The position numbers were made by a program, and so were the translations under genes. From the NCBI RefSeq assembly GCF_009923995.1, contig NZ_RFSK01000010.1, positions 62,001 to 126,000 of the forward strand: 64,000 bases of DNA. Reading direction: 5' to 3'. Under the pieces are notes generated by a model. The model was not told the origin of the DNA. It saw nothing but the letters and a program-made list of their open reading frames with translations, and made no database searches. This stretch comes from Janthinobacterium sp. (GTDB lineage: Bacteria; Pseudomonadota; Gammaproteobacteria; Burkholderiales; Burkholderiaceae_D). Positions 8,813 to 16,935 of the stretch are shown here, piece by piece (position 1 is the stretch's first letter; each line of letters begins with the position of its first letter).

Positions 8813-9694
8813 TTACAGAGTGGGCGACGGGGGAAAAGCCGTTTTTACTTGCGTCTCTTGACGCAGGCTTTTGCGCGACATGCGCAGGGCGCGCCAGAAT
8901 ATGATCAGCCAGTCGCGCTTCTCCAGCTTCGGGCGGCGCCGGAAGACGTCGTAATTGACGGCCTCGATGCATTCGAGGATGCGCAAGCCGCCTTGCACCA
9001 CGAGGCGCAACTCCCAGCCGATGCGCCCCCGCAAGCGCAGGGCCAGCGGCGCGCCGGACAGCATCAGGGCCCGCGTGCGGGCCACCTCGAAGCGCATCAG
9101 CGCGCTCCACTTGCCGTGCGCCTCGGGCCGCTCGAAGGCGGCGGGCGAGACGGCAAAGCGGCTCAGGTCTTCCATCGGCAGGTAGATGCGCTCCTTTTGC
9201 TGGTCGATGGCGACGTCTTGCAGGAAATTAATTAGTTGCAACGCTGAACATATCGCATCGGAATCGCGTACATTCTGTTCATCGGCCGCCCCGTACAGGT
9301 GCAGCATCAGCAGGCCGACGGGATTGGCGGAACGGGCGCAATAGTCGAGCACGTCCTCGTAACGGGCGTAGCGCGTCGTTTCCACGTCCTGCTTGAATGC
9401 CGACAATAAATCGCGGAACGGTTTCAGCGGCAACTGGAATTTGGCGATGACGGCGGCCAGGCGCTCGAACAGGGCGGCCGTTTCGCCGGCGTGGCCTTCC
9501 CCGCGCTCGATGCGGCCCAGCGCTTCTTCGTAGGCGTGCAAGGCGGCCAGGCGTTCGGCCGGCGTGGCGTCGCCCTCATCGGCCAGGTCGTCGGCGCTGC
9601 GGGCGAAGGCATAGATGGCCTCGACGGCCGGCACGAGGCGGCGCGGCAGTAAAAATGATGCAACAGGAAAATTTTCGTAATGGTCTACAGGCAT
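8813..9694 (-). CDS. hpnC: Hydroxysqualene synthase HpnC
   Basis: HpnC turns presqualene diphosphate into hydroxysqualene. The 293-residue product is a paralogue of HpnD in the squalene synthase fold, with the first Asp-rich motif SADDLADE near residue 34 and a second motif QDVAIDQQKERIYLP. The ATG at 9694 has an AGAAG ribosome site; a longer frame reaching 9742 lacks one. It is the first gene of hpnCDE and is transcribed divergently from the RND pump. No squalene-hopene cyclase is present in the window. Confidence 0.91.
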   Translation of the reverse strand: MPVDHYENFPVASFLLPRRLVPAVEAIYAFARSADDLADEGDATPAERLAALHAYEEALGRIERGEGHAGETAALFERLAAVIAKFQLPLKPFRDLLSAFKQDVETTRYARYEDVLDYCARSANPVGLLMLHLYGAADEQNVRDSDAICSALQLINFLQDVAIDQQKERIYLPMEDLSRFAVSPAAFERPEAHGKWSALMRFEVARTRALMLSGAPLALRLRGRIGWELRLVVQGGLRILECIEAVNYDVFRRRPKLEKRDWLIIFWRALRMSRKSLRQETQVKTAFPPSPTL

Positions 9695-9724
9695 TGAATA
9701 CGCTTCTTTTTGTAATCGCGAGAT

Positions 9725-9744
9725 TAGTGACGCAAAAGTCACTA
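9725..9744. promoter_or_regulatory. Inverted repeat in the hpnC / efflux intergenic region
   Basis: A perfect 7-bp inverted repeat (tagtgac - 6 bases - gtcacta) lies between the divergent hpnC and efflux adaptor genes, close to a symmetric attataat at 9761-9768 that could be a -10 element on either strand. It looks like a repressor operator. No regulator gene adjoins it, so the cognate protein is unknown. Confidence 0.4.
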
Positions 9745-9935
9745 AAAACTTTTAGGCGCGATTATAATTAATAACCAGAAAGTCAGTAAGAGGCCGCAGC
9801 TGCCTCCGATGATCCAGCTGATATTGTCACAAATTTAAGGATATCGCGTGCGGAAAATTTTTCGTGGAGCCGTCCGGCCAGCGAAAAGTTTCCTCACGCA
9901 AAAATCCAACAGCCCGCATAGTAAAGGAAAATACC

Positions 9936-11099
9936 TTGTTTGCCCTGAAAACCCTGCGCCGCGAGACCGGCGCAACCGCTCTTCCCGCCCTGCGCCTGAT
10001 GGCCGCCGCCGCCCTGGCCGTGTCCCTGGCCGCCTGTTCCAAGCCGGTGCCGAAGGTGGAGGACGTGCGCCCCGTGCGCGCGATTGTGTTGTCCAGCAGT
10101 AATGTCGACGTGAGTGCCGAGCTGGCGGGCGAGGTCGTGCCCCGCGTGGCGTCGCAGCTGGGATTCCGCGTGGGCGGCAAGATCGTCGCGCGCAAGGTGG
10201 ATGTGGGCGCCGTCGTGAAAAAGGGGCAGGTATTGATGCAGCTCGACCCCGTCGACCTGCAGCTGTCGCAGGCGCAGGCCAAGGCGGCGCTGGCCAGCGC
10301 GGAAACGAACCGCGACCTGGCACGTGCCGAGCTGAAGCGTTATCAGGACTTGCGCGAGAAAAATTTCGTCAGCCAGGCCGTGCTTGATGGCAAGGACGCG
10401 GCCTACAAGGCGGCACAATCGAATGTGGAAGCGGCCCAGGCCGCCTACAGGGGCCAGGCCAACCAGTCCGGCTATGCCAGCCTGGTGGCCGACGCCGATG
10501 GCGTCGTCACGCGCATCGATGCCGAAGTGGGGCAGGTGGTGGCGCCCGGCACGCCCGTCGTGGTGGTGGCGAAGTCCGGCGAGAAGGAAGTCGTGATCGG
10601 CATTCCGGAAGACAAGGTCGAGACCTTGCGCGGCGTCAAGGATGTCACCGTGCGCCTGTGGGCCGACCCGAAGCAGGCGCTGCCGGGCAAGATCCGCGAA
10701 GTGTCGCCCGTGGCCGATGCGGCCACGCGCACCTACCTGGCCAAGGTCAGCATCCCCGACGCGCCCCAGGCGCGCCTGGGCATGACGGCCGTGGTGCAGT
10801 TCGCCTCGCAGACGGCCACGCCGCAGATCAAGGTGCCGCTGACGGCCCTGTTCAACGAGAAATCGCAAAGTTCCGTGTGGGTGGTGGAAAACGGCGCCGT
10901 CAAGCTCGTGCCCGTGACCGTCGGCGGCGTGGCCGGCAATGAATTGCTGCTGACTTCGGGCGTGAAGGCGGGCCAGACCGTCGTCACGGCCGGCGTCAAC
11001 CTGCTCAAGCCGGGCCAGAAAGTCACCATCCTGGGCGCGGAAACGGCCGCGCCGGTGGCTGCCGCCGCGTCGCCCGTCAGCGTGGGTGCCGCCAAATGA
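9936..11099 (+). CDS. RND efflux periplasmic adaptor (membrane fusion) lipoprotein
   Basis: This is the periplasmic adaptor of an RND efflux pump; it links the inner-membrane pump to an outer-membrane channel. The start is a TTG at 9936 with AAAGGA seven bases upstream; from it the protein is 387 residues with a lipoprotein signal ending LAAC at Cys34 (Ser at +2, predicting the outer membrane). A barrel-sandwich half-motif, a helical hairpin (about 105-165) and a beta-barrel domain follow in the usual order. Its stop overlaps the pump start (ATGA). The substrate cannot be told from sequence. Confidence 0.9.
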   Translation: MFALKTLRRETGATALPALRLMAAAALAVSLAACSKPVPKVEDVRPVRAIVLSSSNVDVSAELAGEVVPRVASQLGFRVGGKIVARKVDVGAVVKKGQVLMQLDPVDLQLSQAQAKAALASAETNRDLARAELKRYQDLREKNFVSQAVLDGKDAAYKAAQSNVEAAQAAYRGQANQSGYASLVADADGVVTRIDAEVGQVVAPGTPVVVVAKSGEKEVVIGIPEDKVETLRGVKDVTVRLWADPKQALPGKIREVSPVADAATRTYLAKVSIPDAPQARLGMTAVVQFASQTATPQIKVPLTALFNEKSQSSVWVVENGAVKLVPVTVGGVAGNELLLTSGVKAGQTVVTAGVNLLKPGQKVTILGAETAAPVAAAASPVSVGAAK

Positions 11100-14000
11100 A
11101 GGGCGGTTTCAATCTGTCGCGCTGGGCGCTCGAACATATCCCGCTGACGCGCTACCTGATGGCCGTGCTGCTGATCGGCGGCATGCTCAGCTATGCCAGC
11201 CTGGGCCAGGATGAAGATCCCCCGTTCACCTTCCGCGCCATGGTGCTGCAAGCGTACTGGCCCGGCGCCACGGCCTTGCAGATGGCCGAGCAGGTGACGG
11301 ACAAGCTGGAAAAGAAGCTGCAGGAAACGCCGTACATCAATGAAATCACCAGCTACTCGAAGCCGGGCGAAACCTTGATCCTGCTGGAGCTGCGCGAGTC
11401 GGCGCCGCCGAAGGAAACGGCCGCCGCCTGGTACCAGGTGCGCAAGAAGATCGGCGACATCAAGGGCATCTTGCCGGCCGGCGTCGTGGGCCCGTTCTTC
11501 AATGACGAGTTCGGCGACACGTATGGCTCCATCTTCGCCCTGTCCGGCGACGGTTTTACCTACGCGGAAATGAAGGATTACGCGGACAAGGTGCGCCAGG
11601 AACTGCTGGCGGTGGGACAGGTGTCGAAGGTGGAACTGTTCGGCGTGCAGGATGAAAAGATCAATATCATCTTTTCCCACAAGAAATTTGCCCAGCTGGG
11701 CATCCCGTTCGACGCGATCGTGCAGCAGCTGTCCGAGCAGAACAGCATCAACGCCACGGGCGTGCTGGTCACGCCGACGGACAACCTGCAGGTGCGCGTG
11801 ACGGGCGCCATGGCCACCGTCAAGGACCTGGAAAACCTGGAACTGCGAGCCAACGGCACCACTTTCCGCCTCGGCGACTTTGCCACGGTGAAACGCGAAT
11901 TCACGGATCCGCCGAAGGACAAGATGCGCTTCAACGGCAAGGAAGTGATCGGCCTGGGCGTGTCGATGGAAAAGGGCGGCAACATCATCGACATGGGCAA
12001 GGCCCTGCAGACGACGGTGACGCGCATGAAGAGCGAGTTGCCGGTGGGCATAGAACTGCAGCGCGTGTCGAACCAGCCTGAAGCCGTGTCCGCTTCCGTG
12101 GGCGAGTTCGTGCATACCCTGATCGAAGCCATTCTCATCGTGCTGGCCGTCAGCTTCGTCGCGCTGGGCCTGCACACCAAGCCGCTGCGCATCGACGTGC
12201 GGCCGGGCCTGGTGGTGGCGCTGACCATTCCGCTGGTGCTGGCCGTCACTTTCCTGTGCATGCGCCTGCTCGACATCGACTTGCACAAGATTTCCCTGGG
12301 CGCCCTGATCATCGCGCTGGGCCTGCTCGTCGATGACGCCATCATCGCCGTCGAAATGATGGTGCGCAAGATGGAAGAGGGCATGTCGCGCTTCGACGCA
12401 GCCACCTTTGCCTACACGTCGACGGCCATGCCCATGCTGACGGGCACCCTGATCACGGTGGCGGGCTTCTTGCCCATCGGCCTGGCCAAGTCGGCCGCCG
12501 GCGAATACACGTTTTCCTTGTTCTCCGTCAATGCGCTGGCCCTGATCATTTCCTGGGTGGTGGCCGTCGTCTTCACGCCCTACATCGGTTACGTCTTGCT
12601 CAAGGTCAAGCCGCACGCGCATAACGACCATGAATTGTTCGATACGCCGAACTTCCGCCGCTTCCGCCGCACGGTGGCCTGGTGCGTGGAGTGGCGCAAG
12701 ACGACGATCGCCGCCACCCTGGCCATCTTTGCGCTGGGCATCTATGGCTTTAACTTTATTGAAAAGCAATTCTTCCCCGATTCCAGCCGGCCCGAGCTGA
12801 TGGTGGAACTGTGGTCGCCCGAAGGCACGACCTTTGCCGCGAATGAAAAGCAGGTGAAGAAATTCGAGGCTTTCGTCGGCAAGCTCGACGGCGTGGAAAG
12901 CGTCACCAGCTATGTCGGCACGGGCAGCCCCCGGTTCTACCTGCCGCTGGACCAGATCTTCCCGCAGACCAATGTGTCGCAAGTGGTGGTGTTGCCGAAG
13001 AGCCTGGCCGACCGCGAGCGCCTGCGCCAGCAAATCGTCGACGTCTTCAAGAAGGATTTCCCGGAAGTGCGGGGCCGGGTCAAGCTGCTGCCGAACGGGC
13101 CGCCCGTGCCGTATCCCGTGCAGTTCCGCGTCACGGGCCCGGAAGTGGCGGGCGTGCGCGTCATTGCCGACCAGGTCAAGGATATCCTGCGCGCCAATCC
13201 GAACACCCTGGGCGTGAACGACAACTGGAATGAATCCGTGAAAGTGCTGCGCCTGGACCTGGACCAGGACAAGATGCGCGCGCTGGGCGTGACCTCGAAA
13301 ACGGTGATGCAGGCGGCCAATACGATTCTGTCGGGCACGGTCATCGGCCAGTTCCGCGAAGACAATAAGCTGATCGATATCCAGGTGCGCCAGCCGCTGG
13401 AGGAGCGGGCGACGATTTCCGTGCTGAATGACACGAATATCCCGACGGCAACAGGCAAGTCCGTGCCCATCTCGCAGCTGGCCCGCGTGCATTTCGTGTG
13501 GGAACCGGGCGTCGTCTGGCGCGACCGCCGCGAATGGGCCATCACCGTGCAGTCGGACGTGGTCGACGGCATCCAGGGCGCGACCGTATCGACCCAGCTG
13601 GCGCCGCAGCTCGACGCCTTGCGCGCCAAGCTGCCGGCCGGCTACCGCATCACCGTGAAGGGCGTGGCGGCCGACAGCGGCGAGGCGGAAGCGTCGATCG
13701 CGGCGAATCTGCCGCTGGCCATCTTCATCATCTTCACCCTGCTGATGCTGCAGCTGCACAGTTTCTCGCGCGCCTTGCTCGTGTTCCTGACGGGCCCGCT
13801 GGGCGTGGCGGGCGCCGCCTTTGCCTTGCTGCTGCTGCACCGTCCGCTGGGCTTCGTGGCCAACCTGGGCGTCATCGCGCTGTTCGGCATGATCATCCGC
13901 AACTCGGTGATCCTCGTTGACCAGATCGAGCAAGACATCAAGGATGGTTCGGCCCCGTGGGACGCCATCATCGATTCGGCCGTGCGCCGCTGCCGCCCCA

Positions 14001-14206
14001 TCGTGCTGACGGCGGCTGCCGCCGCGCTGGCCATGATCCCCCTGTCGCGCTCCGTCTTCTGGGGACCGATGGCCGTGGCCATCATGGGCGGCCTGATCCT
14101 GGCGACGGCCTTGACCCTGCTGTTCCTGCCGGCCCTGTACGCGGCCTGGTTCCGCGTCAGGAAGCCGGAGCCGGCAGGCGGGAAGGTGGATACGCCGGCG
14201 GCGTAA
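11096..14206 (+). CDS. RND efflux permease (AcrB/HAE1-like)
   Basis: The 1036-residue product is the proton-driven inner-membrane pump. It has the twelve-helix RND layout with two large periplasmic loops; the proton-relay aspartates are D413-D414 in the GLLVDDAIIAVE motif of helix 4. The N-terminus (FNLSRWALEH..RYLMAVLL) resembles the MexI/MexK-like single-adaptor subgroup rather than AcrB itself. It overlaps the adaptor gene by four bases. No outer-membrane factor gene follows, so the pump probably borrows a TolC/OprM-type channel encoded elsewhere. Confidence 0.93.
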   Translation: MKGGFNLSRWALEHIPLTRYLMAVLLIGGMLSYASLGQDEDPPFTFRAMVLQAYWPGATALQMAEQVTDKLEKKLQETPYINEITSYSKPGETLILLELRESAPPKETAAAWYQVRKKIGDIKGILPAGVVGPFFNDEFGDTYGSIFALSGDGFTYAEMKDYADKVRQELLAVGQVSKVELFGVQDEKINIIFSHKKFAQLGIPFDAIVQQLSEQNSINATGVLVTPTDNLQVRVTGAMATVKDLENLELRANGTTFRLGDFATVKREFTDPPKDKMRFNGKEVIGLGVSMEKGGNIIDMGKALQTTVTRMKSELPVGIELQRVSNQPEAVSASVGEFVHTLIEAILIVLAVSFVALGLHTKPLRIDVRPGLVVALTIPLVLAVTFLCMRLLDIDLHKISLGALIIALGLLVDDAIIAVEMMVRKMEEGMSRFDAATFAYTSTAMPMLTGTLITVAGFLPIGLAKSAAGEYTFSLFSVNALALIISWVVAVVFTPYIGYVLLKVKPHAHNDHELFDTPNFRRFRRTVAWCVEWRKTTIAATLAIFALGIYGFNFIEKQFFPDSSRPELMVELWSPEGTTFAANEKQVKKFEAFVGKLDGVESVTSYVGTGSPRFYLPLDQIFPQTNVSQVVVLPKSLADRERLRQQIVDVFKKDFPEVRGRVKLLPNGPPVPYPVQFRVTGPEVAGVRVIADQVKDILRANPNTLGVNDNWNESVKVLRLDLDQDKMRALGVTSKTVMQAANTILSGTVIGQFREDNKLIDIQVRQPLEERATISVLNDTNIPTATGKSVPISQLARVHFVWEPGVVWRDRREWAITVQSDVVDGIQGATVSTQLAPQLDALRAKLPAGYRITVKGVAADSGEAEASIAANLPLAIFIIFTLLMLQLHSFSRALLVFLTGPLGVAGAAFALLLLHRPLGFVANLGVIALFGMIIRNSVILVDQIEQDIKDGSAPWDAIIDSAVRRCRPIVLTAAAAALAMIPLSRSVFWGPMAVAIMGGLILATALTLLFLPALYAAWFRVRKPEPAGGKVDTPAA

Positions 14207-14260
14207 TGCCCCGGACTGTGCCGCACGGTACATGCGCCATGCGGCCGAACGGCGAAGATG

Positions 14261-14291
14261 CCGGGGTCGTCCCCTGAGGGCAGGGCCCCGG
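14261..14291. repeat. Member of the dispersed GGGGTCG/CGACCCC palindrome family
   Basis: An imperfect palindrome (ccggggtcgtcccc - tgag - ggcagggccccgg) is followed about 16 bases later by ttccggggtaaaaat. The same two-part layout recurs at 26341 and in weaker form at 57755. Confidence 0.6.
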
Positions 14292-14350
14292 TGCCTGCTT
14301 CCGGGGTAAAAATGCCGCCAACGGACGGCCGGTGCGCCCTGCGGGGCAGC

Positions 14351-14398
14351 AAAAAAAAGGCGGCATTCCTCTGGGAATTCCAGTAGAATGCCGCCTTT
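14351..14398 (-). terminator. Hairpin terminator reading on the minus strand
   Basis: A 10-bp stem (ggcggcattc / gaatgccgcc) encloses an inner palindromic loop. On the minus strand it is followed by eight Ts, on the plus strand by only three. It would stop transcription that leaves the HExxH gene at 14634 and crosses tRNA-Leu in antisense; a weaker stop for the RND operon is also possible. Confidence 0.65.
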
Positions 14399-14493
14399 GC
14401 TTTACCGAGGGCTTGCTCATGTAGCCCACGGTAGCCAGATCGCTCCCGAGTTGTTAAAATCAAGGGAGGAGCCTGTTACAAGTAGTGCAAAAT

Positions 14494-14576
14494 GCGGATG
14501 TGGTGGAATTGGTAGACACGCTGGTCTTAGAAGCCAGTGCTTCGGCTTGGGAGTTCGAGTCTCCCCATCCGCACCA
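14494..14576 (+). tRNA. tRNA-Leu (UAG)
   Basis: A complete tRNA with a 7-bp acceptor stem (gcggatg / catccgc), D arm ggaattggtaga, anticodon loop cttagaa giving anticodon UAG (reads CUA), a long class-II variable arm (tgcttcggctt), T arm with gttcgag, and an encoded CCA end. Confidence 0.97.
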
Positions 14577-14633
14577 GTCCGGGTTGTTCCAGCCCGGAAG
14601 TGCAGCGCCATCAAGATTTTCTCCAGGGCAGTA

Positions 14634-16187
14634 TCAACCCAGTGCGCCGAGGGCGGCCAGTTGCCGGCTCGACTGCTGCACCATCTGCGTGATCAGGGCC
14701 TGCGCCTGCGGGTAGCCCGTTCTTTCCATCATGGATACATCCTGTGCCACCGGCAATAGTGCCTGTAGTACATATTGTCGCGTCTGTGGCCAGCCTTGCT
14801 CTTGCGCTGGCGTCGGCATCTCCCTGTCCAGCAGGCGCAGCGCCGCCTGCGCCATCGCCCGTTCCTGTTGCGCCTGCACGCCCAGCGTGTCGCTGCGGGG
14901 CGGCGGCTGCTGCGCGAGATACGTGTCGAGCTTGCGGCTCTGGCGCTCGTACAGGTCGAGCAGCAGGTGGACGGTGGCGCCGGCGGGGCGCCGCTGCGTG
15001 TCGAGCGTGTCGAGCACGTCCGTCAGCCAGTCCGTCATACGCCGGCCGGCCAGTCCCAGTTCGGGCCACGTGACGGCGCGTAACTGTTCGCCCAGGTAGC
15101 GGGCCCGGTCGATGGCGCGGCGGCTGCCGCTCATGTGAGTGCCGATGGGGCCGTACAGGGGTGCCAGGGCCGCCTCGTGCCGCTCCGCTAGCAGGCACAG
15201 CAGAGCCAGCTGGACGTAGACGTGGAAGGCGGCCAGCACGCGGTGGGCATCCCAGCAGTGGTTGCCGTCCTCGTCGGGCGCATTCCACAGCGAGCAGACT
15301 TTGGCCCCGTCCTCGCGCGCATAGTCGGGGGCCAGCAGGCTGTGGCCATGGCGGAAATCGTACAGTTTCTGGTGCAGCGCCTCGTGCAGCAGGTGCTCGG
15401 CCAGCCACCAGGGGTTGCCGATCAGCTCCTGGTTCAGGAACACGCTGCCATTGACGCGGAATTGCGAACTGGAAGCCTTGCCGCGCCACGTGCCCAGCGT
15501 GGGAAACAGGGCGACGAGCTGCACGTGCGACAGGGCGCTGGCGCTCAGGCGAGGCAGCAGAGCGTCGAGCAGGCGCAGGCCCCGGCGCAGCAGGGCGCGC
15601 TCGTGCGGCGTGGGCGTGGCCAGCGGCGCGCCGTAATTATCTTCCATCACGGCAAGAAACGCCGCGGCATAGGGCGTGTCTTGCTGCCAGGCATGCCATA
15701 TATAAGTGTCATCCTCGTCCCTGGCGCGCCCGTCGTGCAGGCGCGCCAGGGCGGGCAGGCGGGCCGTCAGCGGTCCTCCCGGCAGGCCGGCGCGCAGGTG
15801 TCCGGCGGCGCCCTGGAACAGGGCCGCGCAGCGGGGCAGGGGCAAGCCATAGTCGTCGCCCAGGTGCAGCTGGCGCATGGCGTGCTGCACGGCGCAGCGC
15901 AGCACCGTGTCGCCCAGCAGCTGGCGCTGGCGGGCCGGCGCCGCCGCGTCCAGCAGCCGGGCCAGGCGCTCCGCCTCGGGCAGGGCGCTGCCCAGCTTGT
16001 GCAGGCGCCGCCGGTAGGCGACGGCCAGCTGGTCGCGGATGTAGGTGCTGTCGCCAAAGGCGCGGTGGCGTACCAGCGCCGTTTCGACGGCGTCCAGCAC
16101 GTCAGGGCCGGGCGGCGCGGCGCGCGGGGTGGGCAGGGCCGCTGCCGCGTCAGGCGACGGTGGGATGGTCGTGGTCGTGGTGGCCAT
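14634..16187 (-). CDS. HExxH-motif putative peptide-modifying enzyme (aKG-HExxH-type)
   Basis: The 517-residue product carries HEALH with H268, E269 and H272, followed about 30 residues later by a SLWN...CWDAHRVLAAFHVYVQLALL segment. This layout matches the mod_HExxH / 'aKG-HExxH-type' group, whose members are tied to ribosomally made peptides; characterised relatives are 2-oxoglutarate-dependent hydroxylases rather than proteases. The N-terminus is low-complexity (Thr/Pro/Ala). The start at 16187 overlaps the preceding peptide gene by 38 bases; a GTG near 16103 is an alternative. No other modifying enzyme, protease or exporter gene adjoins. Family assignment is by pattern recognition and is moderately secure; substrate is inferred from the neighbour. 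Confidence 0.68.
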   Translation of the reverse strand: MATTTTTIPPSPDAAAALPTPRAAPPGPDVLDAVETALVRHRAFGDSTYIRDQLAVAYRRRLHKLGSALPEAERLARLLDAAAPARQRQLLGDTVLRCAVQHAMRQLHLGDDYGLPLPRCAALFQGAAGHLRAGLPGGPLTARLPALARLHDGRARDEDDTYIWHAWQQDTPYAAAFLAVMEDNYGAPLATPTPHERALLRRGLRLLDALLPRLSASALSHVQLVALFPTLGTWRGKASSSQFRVNGSVFLNQELIGNPWWLAEHLLHEALHQKLYDFRHGHSLLAPDYAREDGAKVCSLWNAPDEDGNHCWDAHRVLAAFHVYVQLALLCLLAERHEAALAPLYGPIGTHMSGSRRAIDRARYLGEQLRAVTWPELGLAGRRMTDWLTDVLDTLDTQRRPAGATVHLLLDLYERQSRKLDTYLAQQPPPRSDTLGVQAQQERAMAQAALRLLDREMPTPAQEQGWPQTRQYVLQALLPVAQDVSMMERTGYPQAQALITQMVQQSSRQLAALGALG

Positions 16188-16332
16188 CGCCCGTCATGCG
16201 CAATTCCATTTCATCGACTTCCGTCTGGATTTTTTGCAGGTCGTCATCGCTTACCCCATCGAGCAGGCGGCTGAGGACCATTTGCAGCTTGGCTTTGGCA
16301 TTGCTGGAACTGCCGGGTGCGCTGTCGCTCAT
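16150..16332 (-). CDS. 60-aa peptide with His/Asp-rich tail, candidate precursor
   Basis: The product is 60 residues: a Ser/Gly-rich start, an acidic amphipathic middle (LQMVLSRLLDGVSDDDLQKI) like a leader helix, and a C-terminal GDGHHDHDHPTVA tail. The ATG at 16332 has AGGGAG eight bases upstream. Its 3' end overlaps the start of the HExxH gene, so both are co-transcribed and probably translationally coupled. Size, leader-like middle and distinctive tail fit a RiPP precursor whose His/Asp residues are modified by the enzyme; a small metal-binding accessory protein is the alternative. Confidence 0.6.
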   Translation of the reverse strand: MSDSAPGSSSNAKAKLQMVLSRLLDGVSDDDLQKIQTEVDEMELRMTGDGHHDHDHPTVA

Positions 16333-16935
16333 GATGTTTTCTCCCTTAAATTCACTTGGAGAGGGGGCGGGGGCCTTAGGTTTGCCTGAAAAATGGCCAA
16401 ATTGAGGCAAATCAAAGGTTTTTTGCCTTAAATTGTCATCGGGAGCGCATTTCTTTGTTTCGGACGGGGCGACAGTTCGCATATACTACGAGACGAAACA
16501 GGCTGGAAAGCCTGTCTCTGGCGAAATGAAGAATGCCGGGGCAAGAGTAAAGACAGGGCAGACCCGGGCTGCGGCGATTCGTTCGCTGCCGCTGGCATCA
16601 CCTGTGGCCGGGCCGCAAAGCCAGCCACTTCTCCGAAGTCCTTTGTTATAATGCCACGCTTTACCGAATGATGGCCGGCCCTGCGATTTACCTTGAAGCA
16701 TGGCTGGACGCTCGGAGCCCTGTCGCAGTACTGGACGCGGCGGATTGTTTGGTGCCTGGTGCGGGTTTTCCCCCTCAGCCGGGTAGACCAGGTCCATCGT
16801 CCTGCTTTCAGTACTTTTACAGATGAATATGCGAGCGAGTGAAGCTGGACCCATGTCTTGCCGCCAGTGATGGCGCAAGGGGTCGGGTCTTCTTCTCTCG
16901 TACCAACAGTGTTTATTTTTTGGACGATTTTTTAC
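16333..16935. other. Divergent control region between the peptide gene and tig
   Basis: About 600 bases without a convincing gene. On the minus-strand side a palindrome tttgcct...aggcaaa (16383-16410) with a third ttttttgcctt copy just beyond lies 50-110 bases before the peptide gene and may be an operator. On the plus-strand side a TATAAT (16647-16652) precedes a leader of about 275 bases before tig that contains GC-rich stem-forming stretches. I see no known riboswitch or housekeeping RNA in it. Confidence 0.45.
16647..16652 (+). promoter_or_regulatory. Candidate -10 box of the tig promoter
   Basis: A consensus TATAAT; the matching -35 region (around 16624-16634) is poor. Transcription from here would give tig an unusually long leader of about 275 nt. 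Confidence 0.4.

Noticed and set aside
10733-14233. Very long open frame antisense to the RND permease (minus strand).
   Set aside because: It mirrors the high-GC coding frame of a clear permease gene, is rich in His/Arg/Gln and has no domain.
16653-16935. 6S, SRP or RNase P RNA in the tig leader.
   Set aside because: None of the conserved core sequences of these RNAs is present.
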